Translations under genes and position numbers: made by a program
The notes under the pieces: generated by a model
Databases searched by the model: none
Seen by the model: the letters and a program-made list of their open reading frames with translations, nothing else
What the model was told of the DNA's origin: nothing
Part shown: positions 1 through 5,894 of the stretch, piece by piece
Layout: the number at the start of each line of letters is the position of its first letter
How positions within the stretch are numbered: the first letter of the stretch is position 1
DNA from: an uncultured Synergistaceae bacterium
Lineage (GTDB): Bacteria > Synergistota > Synergistia > Synergistales > Dethiosulfovibrionaceae
Direction: 5' to 3'
Length of the DNA: 9,777 nucleotides
Assembly: GCA_902489135.1 (NCBI GenBank)
Contig: CABTYW010000064.1
Location: forward strand, 1-9,777

Positions 1-22
1 CAGACGTGTGCTCTTCCGATCT
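1..22. other. Illumina TruSeq adapter remnant (left end)
   Basis: The first 22 bases are the 3' part of the TruSeq Read 2 adapter (ending GCTCTTCCGATCT) and are the exact reverse complement of 9744-9765. They are library sequence, not genome. Translated on the minus strand in the frame of the adjacent gene they give RSEEHTS, a familiar adapter-derived peptide. Genuine sequence begins at 23. Confidence 0.98.
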
Positions 23-1417
23 CGGCTCGCCGAATTTTTTGGCCAGCCGGTTGGCGTAGGCCAGCGCATTGTACCAGAGCGCGTTGATCTCAACGGGAAA
101 ACCGCCGCGCGGCGTCACGGGAGTGCCGTCCACCTGAGCGTCCATCCACGTGAGCTGCGTTGTGGAGCTTCCCACGTTCAAAAGCCCCGCCTCGTCCGGA
201 GACACTCCGGGAACGCGACCGCCGGCATAGGCGGCGATCACTTCTTTCAGCGGCTGCCAGCAGTGCTGCTTCACCAGTGTCGTTCCCCGGGGGATGTTTT
301 CCTCCATGTGACGTACGGCCCAGGCGTACCACAGCGATGCGTCGGCGGAGTTGTAGCTGTTGACTCCGTCGAGGCCGTAAATGTTGGGAATAAGGCCGTC
401 TTTCATGTTTTGTCCCGCACGGGCGAGAATTTCAATTCCCTCCCGCCTTCGTCCCGCGTAAAAGGTCAGTCCCGGCAAAGCGATCATGGTGTCCCGCCCC
501 CAGGCGTCAAACCAGGGGTAGCCGGCGATGACCGATTTGGCGCCGGCAGTGTCGCGGAGCAGAAATTTTTCGCCCTCCCGTGCCAGATGTCCCGTGACGC
601 TGCGCGTCGCCCTGTCACCGCGCCTGCGTCGGCTGACTTCGTTGTTCCAGAGCGGCGTGAGCTCAGCGCTCTTCAAGGGCGTCAGGGCTGCGGAGAAAAT
701 GACTGATTGCCGGTTTTTCAGCGGAATTTCAAGGACGCCGGGACAGAACAGATCCTCCCGGTCGGAGAAGCCGCGCTCGCGCTCCAACAGATATTCCACG
801 TTGTAATACCAATCGGGCGACGGCAAAAATTCCGACGGCAGACTGGTCTGCACCGTCAGAGGCGGCATGGCGTCGTAGGGCTGAATTTTAAAGCCCCGGT
901 CCTCGGGGTAGGTCCAGACGCGAAGGTCCATGTTGCGGTGCGTCAGTTCGTGGATGGAGCGGTAGGCCAGCAGCGGCTTAAGGCGCAGCACAACCTCAGG
1001 CGTTTCGAGGGGGCAGCGCAGCGCGTAGCGGATCAGCACGGCGTGACGGCTGCGGGGCATGAGCAGTTCCCGCGTCAGTGACAGCCCGCCCATGCGGAAG
1101 TGAAATTTCGGCCACGCACCGACGCAGACCTCCTGAAGGTATTCATGCCCTTTGGGGTAAAAGCAGCCGGGATGCTGGCGGCATGAGAAGAAAAATTCAG
1201 AATTCCCGACGCTCAGCGACTCTTCGAGGGCGGACAGCAGAACGTAGCGTCCGGCGGGGCGGTCCAGCGACGCCGAAAAGAACCCGTGGTATTTTCGGGT
1301 GTTGCAGCCGATGATGGTGCTTGAAGCGGAGTCGCCGAGGTCGTTGGTCTCAAGCCATTCAAAGCGGAGCGCCTCCCGCAGATTTTGGCATGTGGCCATA
1401 TTGTATGTAAAGTTCAT
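23..1417 (-). CDS. Glycogen debranching enzyme (amylo-alpha-1,6-glucosidase), 3' end missing
   Basis: A minus-strand frame of 465 codons runs without a stop from ATG at 1417 to the adapter junction at 23. The protein should hydrolyse alpha-1,6 branch points of glycogen or limit dextrins in the cytoplasm. The first ~230 residues resemble the bacterial debranching-enzyme N-terminal domain (MNFTYNMAT..., then NTRKYHGFF near residue 50). The catalytic (alpha/alpha)6-barrel domain follows, with WFDAWGRDTMIALPG at 302-316, TWMDAQVDG at 423-431 and PVEINALWYNAL at 441-452; the acidic residues in the last two motifs are the expected catalytic positions. Family members are usually about 650-700 residues, so roughly the last third is absent because the contig ends. 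The start is supported by AGGAGGG (1429-1423) five bases upstream. It is transcribed divergently from the patatin gene. The last genuine codon is Pro at 25-23. The family call is firm by motif; substrate preference is inferred. Confidence 0.93.
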
Positions 1418-1546
1418 GGACTCCCTCCTGTCGTATTGAATGAGAAAAATGTTCGCTTTGAAATGAGCGCTTTTAACGATTTTTTCAGTAAAAAACGACA
1501 AAAAACTGACGAAGCAAACCCCGAAAGTTTCGAAGAAAAATTTCAG

Positions 1547-1588
1547 CCGCCGCTTCGGCGGGAGAGCGCGCACAAAAGCGCGTCTCTC
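1547..1588 (-). promoter_or_regulatory. Two tandem GC hairpins in the debranching-gene leader
   Basis: CCGCCG (1547-1552) and CGGCGG (1556-1561) form a perfect 6-bp stem with a 3-base loop. Immediately beside it, GAGAGCGCGC (1562-1571) pairs with GCGCG-CTCTC (1578-1588, one bulged T at 1583) around a 6-base loop. Read on the minus strand, the second-transcribed stem (1561-1547) is followed by CTGAAATTTTT, so it could act as a weak intrinsic terminator or attenuator about 130 bases before the start codon. This assumes transcription begins near 1686. The pairing is visible; the function is inferred. Confidence 0.35.
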
Positions 1589-1692
1589 TGCTTTGACGTT
1601 TTGCCCCCTGAACGCACCGGTGAAATTGAGGGAAAAGGCCCTTGTTTTTGAGCGAAGGGGCGGTGAAACACCACGAGTACGCTTCTATCCTG

Positions 1693-1720
1693 ATTGTAAC
1701 ACGTCGGCGGCGATGAGCAA
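1693..1720 (-). promoter_or_regulatory. Candidate extended -10 promoter for the debranching enzyme
   Basis: On the minus strand TGTTACAAT (1701-1693) fits the extended -10 form TGnTAnAAT. A weak -35 hexamer TTGCTC (1720-1715) lies 16 bases upstream. Initiation would be near 1686, giving a leader of about 270 bases before the ATG at 1417. That is long for a simple promoter and consistent with leader regulation. Confidence 0.45.
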
Positions 1721-1851
1721 GACGAAGCGCCGGCGGTGAAATGTTGCCCGAAAGTCATTCTTTATTGTTTTTTGACGGTTTCGTCGTTTTTTCGGAGCGT
1801 TTTTTTCATGGGTCGGTGAACTGTGTCGGCTCGGGCCAATCAAATCTTTAC

Positions 1852-1952
1852 CATTGCCGTCGAAAGAGTCCGGGGATCCTGAGAGTAGGCAATGCACGGC
1901 AGGGAAGGGGGCTTGCGTTTTTGCCGTAAAAAAGTTTTCAAAGGCAATTTTT
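1852..1952 (+). ncRNA. Possible structured RNA or leader with competing stems, unassigned
   Basis: CATTGCC (1852-1858) is perfectly complementary to GGCAATG (1888-1894), enclosing a 29-base segment. TGCCGT occurs at 1855-1860 and again at 1922-1927; both can pair with the single ACGGCA at 1896-1901. TTGCC (1921-1925) can instead pair with GGCAA (1943-1947), which is followed by five T. The alternatives are mutually exclusive, as in an attenuator. The stretch GAGAGTAGG near 1881-1889 resembles a short 5S rRNA motif, but the rest of 5S is absent. No promoter is clear immediately upstream, and the next gene starts 187 bases after the block, behind its own candidate promoter. I do not recognise a family. 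Confidence 0.3.
1920..1952 (+). terminator. Weak terminator-like hairpin with T5 tail
   Basis: TTGCC (1921-1925) pairs with GGCAA (1943-1947); the 17-base loop can form an inner A/T stem (AAAA with TTTT). Five T follow at 1948-1952. The stem is only 5 bp, so this is a modest candidate for the plus-strand end of an intergenic transcript. Confidence 0.3.
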
Positions 1953-2074
1953 CGTGCTCGCGGCGCCCCTTTGAGGCGCGCATCGTTGGCGGAGCGGCGC
2001 TATCACTTCTTCTTTCGCCATGGTTTTGGGAACCTGCCGTGCGGGGGCGCCGTCTGGAGCCTCGCAGAATACTG

Positions 2075-2083
2075 TGGTAAAAT
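2075..2083 (+). promoter_or_regulatory. Candidate extended -10 promoter for the patatin gene
   Basis: TGGTAAAAT fits TGnTAnAAT, with no good -35 (nearest is CTGGAG at 2054-2059, 18-base spacing). Initiation near 2090 would give a leader of about 49 bases, which supports the start at 2139 and argues against in-frame starts at or upstream of 2082. Confidence 0.45.
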
Positions 2084-2138
2084 GAGAGCCGTCCTTTTGT
2101 GCAGTATGGTTCAATTTCAGGAAAAGGAAGAGGCGGAC

Positions 2139-4259
2139 ATGTGCAGAAAAATCGCGCTTATCATGGCGCTTATCCTGTTGTCTTGCGCGGTTCCTCTGAG
2201 AGCCGCCGAAAGACCCTACGTCGTGCTGGCTCTTTCCGGCGGCGGAATTAAGGGGTACGCGCACATCGGCGTTCTCGAAGAGCTCGAGAAAGCCGGCATC
2301 GGCGTGGCCGGCATTGCGGCCACCAGCATGGGGGCCATTGTGGGAAGCCTTTACGCCAGCGGCCAATCACCGGAGGAGATGGAGCGCATCGTCAGCAACG
2401 TCAACCTCGCGCAGCTCATCACCGCCAGCCCGGGAAGATATTTCAACCTTTCGGAGCGATCCAGCAGCGACATCAGCGTCATTCGGCCGGAAATTCAGAT
2501 GGACGAAAATCACCGTCCCGTGGGGCCCCTCGGTCTTGTTTCGGGAACGTCGGTGCTTGAGTATATGGCACAGCTTCTCTCGAGAGTCACGGTAACCGAC
2601 TTTAACAAGCTCCCCATTCCCTTTGCGGCGGTGGCCACCGACCTGGTGACGGGCGAAAAGGTGGTTTTGCGCCGCGGCTCCCTTGCCAGCGCCGTGCGCG
2701 CGTCCATGTCGCTTCCGGGCATTTTCGACCCCTGGGAGCTTGACGGACACCTGCTGGTGGACGGCGGCATGGTCAGCAACATGCCCGTTGAAACGGCGCG
2801 CGAACTTTTTCCGGGATACCCCGTCGTGGCCGTCAATCTGACCAGCGAGCTGTCGCCGCGCCGTGATCTCACCGGCGTGGTCAGCGTCGTCAGCCAGTCC
2901 ATCACCATTTTGACCATGCAAAATGTGCGCCGCGAAGCGGCTTTGGCCGACTTCGTCATTAACCCGGCCGTGAAAGAATATCCTGTGCTGGGCACCGACT
3001 CCGCGCAGGAGATCATCCGACAGGGACGCGACGCGGCGGCCGCGGCCATGCCCGAACTTTTGAAGGTCATCAAAAACGCTCCCCGCCGTCCCATAAAACC
3101 GAAAAAGATGAATGAATACGCCGTTCCCCGCGTGATGGGCGTCCGCGTTGCGGGCGTGCCTGCCGGAATGGCGCGCAAGCTGGAGCGCGAGCTTCTGAAG
3201 AAATGTCTGGGGCGCCCCGTTTCCATGCCCGAAGTGGCGAAATACGGCGCCGAGCTTTCACGGCGCGAGGACATTCGCAGCGTCGATTACGATCTTCAGG
3301 AAACCGACCGCGGCGTTATCGTACACTATCAAGTTCAGCGCATGCCGCAGCACATTTACCGAATGGGCAGCTATGCCAGCACCCTGTCGGCCCGGAGCTG
3401 GCTGAAGCTGGAGAGCCGGAATTACGACATTTTCACTCCCGGCGATACGTTGCGAACGCGGCTGTACCTCAGCGAATATTGGGGTGCCGATCTGAGCTAC
3501 TATTGGGGCATGGACATTTCGCGCAGCAATTTCTGGGAGGCGGGCCTTTCGGCGTCCCATTATCGCATCGACCTGTGGAAAAATCCGTTGAAATGGCAAA
3601 AATACAGCCTGGACGTGCAGCGTCACTTCACCATTCATGATCGGCTGCGCCTGTCCGCCGGCGTCGGTTCGACGTTCATACGCCACGTTCAAGGCGCCGA
3701 CAGCGCGAACTGGTTTGCCCCGTTTCTTGCCCTTCGCCTGAATTTGATGGACGATCCCGATGACCCCGTCAACGGCTTTCTTCTGGGGATGCGCGCGTCC
3801 TGGCCCGATGACAGGGACAACATGATGCTGCGCGTCAACCTGCAGGGCCGACGGAAGATCAGCAACACCCTCAGAGTTGATCTGAGCGGCGGATTTGTGG
3901 AAGGCGACATGGGAGAAAGCCCGCTGTATGCGGCCTACCTCGGCGCGGAAGAAGAGCTGCTGAGCCTTTCGCAGCATCCTCTGATGTCGGAGCGCTTTGC
4001 GTGGTGGAGGTTGAAGTTCTCCGCTCCCATGACTGAAACCATGTTCGGCCCCATCATCGCGGAATTTTTCGGCGGGCAGGGCTATGCGTGGGATCGCGAC
4101 GGCGCCTCCATCGACAAACCGTGGGAAGTGGGCATCGCACTGCGTACGCCGCCCAAGCTGATTGACGGCAGAGTTTATGCGCTGTACAGCGACCGCGACG
4201 AGTGGCGCTTCGGCGTGCGGATCGGCGTTCCCGACTGGGATGTGTTTCGTCTCTTCTGA
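2139..4259 (+). CDS. Patatin-like phospholipase with C-terminal beta-barrel (PlpD-type, type Vd autotransporter-like)
   Basis: A 706-residue protein. Residues 1-23 look like an export signal (MCRK, then a hydrophobic run); cleavage near LRA-AE is plausible, and LLSC at 13-16 also loosely fits a lipobox. The patatin domain follows (about 27-225): oxyanion-hole motif GGGIKG at 34-39, nucleophile Ser63 in ATSMG, and the dyad aspartate Asp208 in VDGG. Residues about 330-400 read like a POTRA-type linker (VMGVRVAGVP...). Residues about 405-706 alternate aromatic and polar residues (YWGADLSYYWGMD, FGVRIGV) and end in Phe706, as expected for an outer-membrane barrel. The likely role is lipid acyl hydrolysis at or outside the outer membrane, as known for PlpD; the substrate is unknown. 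The first Gly of the usual GxSxG is Ala61. The start was chosen for its signal peptide and for GGAAGAGG five bases upstream; the frame is open further upstream to 1854, but that extension would bury the signal peptide. Confidence 0.9.
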   Translation: MCRKIALIMALILLSCAVPLRAAERPYVVLALSGGGIKGYAHIGVLEELEKAGIGVAGIAATSMGAIVGSLYASGQSPEEMERIVSNVNLAQLITASPGRYFNLSERSSSDISVIRPEIQMDENHRPVGPLGLVSGTSVLEYMAQLLSRVTVTDFNKLPIPFAAVATDLVTGEKVVLRRGSLASAVRASMSLPGIFDPWELDGHLLVDGGMVSNMPVETARELFPGYPVVAVNLTSELSPRRDLTGVVSVVSQSITILTMQNVRREAALADFVINPAVKEYPVLGTDSAQEIIRQGRDAAAAAMPELLKVIKNAPRRPIKPKKMNEYAVPRVMGVRVAGVPAGMARKLERELLKKCLGRPVSMPEVAKYGAELSRREDIRSVDYDLQETDRGVIVHYQVQRMPQHIYRMGSYASTLSARSWLKLESRNYDIFTPGDTLRTRLYLSEYWGADLSYYWGMDISRSNFWEAGLSASHYRIDLWKNPLKWQKYSLDVQRHFTIHDRLRLSAGVGSTFIRHVQGADSANWFAPFLALRLNLMDDPDDPVNGFLLGMRASWPDDRDNMMLRVNLQGRRKISNTLRVDLSGGFVEGDMGESPLYAAYLGAEEELLSLSQHPLMSERFAWWRLKFSAPMTETMFGPIIAEFFGGQGYAWDRDGASIDKPWEVGIALRTPPKLIDGRVYALYSDRDEWRFGVRIGVPDWDVFRLF

Positions 4260-4387
4260 CGGAGACGCGGCGATTGGAAAAGAAGCTCGCTTTTCGCGGG
4301 CAGCCCGGTTCTCTTGGGGCCGGCGGCGCTGAAAAGCGGAAAACGTGAAGTTCAATCCTCATACAATGCAGGAGGAATTTGGAAACT
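4260..4387 (+). promoter_or_regulatory. proS leader with alternative hairpins
   Basis: CGCTTTTC (4288-4295) is perfectly complementary to GAAAAGCG (4331-4338), and its last six bases are also complementary to GAAAAG at 4277-4282, so two stems compete. No T run follows either stem. A TACAAT at 4362-4367 looks like a -10 box, but initiation there would fall within the ribosome binding site at 4371-4376, so a promoter at that point is doubtful. There is no T-box signature. Confidence 0.25.
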
Positions 4388-5824
4388 ATGGCACGCAACA
4401 TCACACCGAAAGAACAGGATTATTCACAGTGGTATCTTGACATCATCAAGGTCGCCGAACTGGCGGACTACGCGCCCGTGCGCGGGTGCATGGTCATTCG
4501 TCCGACGGGATACGCCGTCTGGGAAAATATCCAGTCGCTTTACGATCGGGCTTTCAAAGAGACGGGACACGTCAACGCCTACTTCCCGCTTCTGATCCCC
4601 GCGTCTTTCCTTCAGAAAGAAGCCGAGCATGTCGAAGGCTTTGCGCCGGAGTGCGCCGTGGTGACTCACGCCGGCGGCGAAGAGCTGGAGGAGCCCTTTG
4701 TGGTGCGTCCCACCTCCGAGACCATCATCGGCTCCATGTACAGCAAATGGGTTCAGTCCTGGCGCGATCTTCCCCTGCTGATCAACCAGTGGTGCAACGT
4801 GATGCGCTGGGAGAAGCGTCCGCGCCTGTTCCTCCGCACATCCGAATTCCTCTGGCAGGAAGGCCATACCGCTCACGCGACGCGCGATGAAGCCGAGGCC
4901 GAAACCGTTAAAATGCTTCAGGTCTACGCGCGCATCATGAAAGACGATTTGGCTTTGCCCGTGGTGGAAGGCGTCAAATCCGAAGGCGAACGGTTCCCCG
5001 GCGCGCTGGACACCTATACCTGCGAGACCATGGTGAGCGACACCAAGGCCGTTCAGGCGGGCACCAGCCATTTCCTCGGACAGAACTTCGCCAAGGCCTT
5101 CAACATTCAGTTTCAGGACAAAAACGGCGAAATGCAGTACGCCTGGACGACCAGCTGGGGTATTTCCACGCGCCTCATCGGGGCCGTTATTATGACGCAC
5201 TCCGACGACGACGGATTGATTTTGCCGCCCCATATCGCTCCGGTGAAAGCGGTGATCCTGCCCATTTCAAAGGACGACGTTAAATTCGCCGAACTCAACG
5301 AAAAAGCTCATGAGCTTGCCGATAAACTGTGCAAAGTTCTCGGCCCTCTGACGGTCAAGGTTGATGAACAAAATCATATGCGCCCCGCCGACCGTTTCTT
5401 CTCTCACCTGCAAAGAGGCGTGCCGCTGCGCTTGGAGCTGGGCGAAAAAGACGAAGCCAACGGGACGGTGCGCTGCGTACGCCGCGACACGGGCGCCAAA
5501 GAGGATCTTTCCTGGAACGAACTGACGGAAAAAGTCCCCGCGCTCCTTGAGGACATCCAAAAAAGCCTCTACGAAAAAGCCTGCGCCTTCCGCGACGCCC
5601 ACACCGTCGAAGTCTCCAGCTATGAAGACCTGAAGAAGGCGCTTGCCGCCGGAAACTGGGTGAAGTGCTTCTTCGCCGGCAGCAAGGAAGACGAAAAGAA
5701 GATCAAAGAGGAAACTCAGGCCACGGTGCGCTGCTATCCTCTGGCAAGCCGCACTCTGACGGGCAAGTGCATTTACACCGGCAAAGAGAACGCACATCTG
5801 GCGATTTTCGCCCGATCCTATTGA
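4388..5824 (+). CDS. proS: Prolyl-tRNA synthetase, short archaeal/eukaryal type (ProS type 3)
   Basis: A 478-residue cytoplasmic class II aminoacyl-tRNA synthetase that charges tRNA-Pro with proline. The length and the absence of the large editing insertion between motifs 2 and 3 mark the short form (about 480 residues) rather than the ~570-residue E. coli type. The motif 1 region is FPLLIP (66-71), motif 2 is RWEKRPRLFLRTSEFLWQEGHTAH split around 140-163, and motif 3 is TSWGISTRLIGA (255-266). The anticodon-binding domain is about 283-390, followed by the C-terminal domain ending in the family's terminal Tyr (ARSY, 475-478). That last domain normally carries four zinc-binding cysteines; here only Cys461 (GKC) remains, the others reading Ala430, Asp435 and Thr464. 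The start is ATG 4388 with GGAGGA 11 bases upstream; the in-frame TTG at 4379 sits too close to that site. The gene follows the patatin gene by 128 bases. Confidence 0.96.
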   Translation: MARNITPKEQDYSQWYLDIIKVAELADYAPVRGCMVIRPTGYAVWENIQSLYDRAFKETGHVNAYFPLLIPASFLQKEAEHVEGFAPECAVVTHAGGEELEEPFVVRPTSETIIGSMYSKWVQSWRDLPLLINQWCNVMRWEKRPRLFLRTSEFLWQEGHTAHATRDEAEAETVKMLQVYARIMKDDLALPVVEGVKSEGERFPGALDTYTCETMVSDTKAVQAGTSHFLGQNFAKAFNIQFQDKNGEMQYAWTTSWGISTRLIGAVIMTHSDDDGLILPPHIAPVKAVILPISKDDVKFAELNEKAHELADKLCKVLGPLTVKVDEQNHMRPADRFFSHLQRGVPLRLELGEKDEANGTVRCVRRDTGAKEDLSWNELTEKVPALLEDIQKSLYEKACAFRDAHTVEVSSYEDLKKALAAGNWVKCFFAGSKEDEKKIKEETQATVRCYPLASRTLTGKCIYTGKENAHLAIFARSY

Positions 5825-5833
5825 TGACCGAAA

Positions 5834-5858
5834 AGGCAGGCCCCGTGCCTGCCTCTTT
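5834..5858 (+). terminator. Hairpin after proS, weak intrinsic terminator
   Basis: AGGCAGGC (5834-5841) and GCCTGCCT (5847-5854) form a perfect 8-bp stem with loop CCCGT, beginning ten bases after the proS stop. Only CTTT follows, with AAA in front of the stem, so termination is probably partial. Some readthrough to the helicase gene is likely; alternatively the stem defines an mRNA 3' end. Confidence 0.5.
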
Positions 5859-5894
5859 GATGCCTGCCGCGCGGGAACAAGGAGCTGAACAGCC

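Larger units (their letters stand above)
1418..2138. other. Divergent intergenic region, 721 bases, no protein gene recognised
   Basis: This region lies between the start codons of the debranching enzyme (minus) and the patatin gene (plus). It is richer in A and T runs than the flanking genes. Open frames exist on both strands, but they are short, low-complexity and lack convincing start contexts. What can be supported is a candidate minus-strand promoter at 1693-1720, a candidate plus-strand promoter at 2075-2083, GC hairpins at 1547-1588 in the long leader of the debranching gene, and a block of mutually complementary words at 1852-1952. I looked for tRNA, 5S, SRP, RNase P and common riboswitch signatures and found no convincing match. 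Confidence 0.7.

Noticed and set aside
8..706. Long plus-strand open frame at the left end
   Set aside because: It starts inside the adapter, its translation has no recognisable protein character, and it is antisense to the well-supported debranching enzyme.
1855..1905. Possible 5S rRNA fragment or tetrahydrofolate-riboswitch-like motif (GAGAGTAGG)
   Set aside because: Only about ten bases match. The conserved 5' half of 5S is absent, and the rest of the folate aptamer is not present.
1854..2138. Upstream extension of the patatin frame (95 extra codons)
   Set aside because: It would place the signal peptide internally and run through the candidate promoter; the ATG at 2139 has a ribosome binding site and a proper signal peptide.
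4362..4367. TACAAT as a proS -10 box
   Set aside because: Initiation would fall within the ribosome binding site and no -35 or TGn extension accompanies it.
4379..4387. TTG start for proS three codons upstream
   Set aside because: It is only two bases from GGAGGA, too close for initiation; the ATG at 4388 gives the usual family N-terminus.
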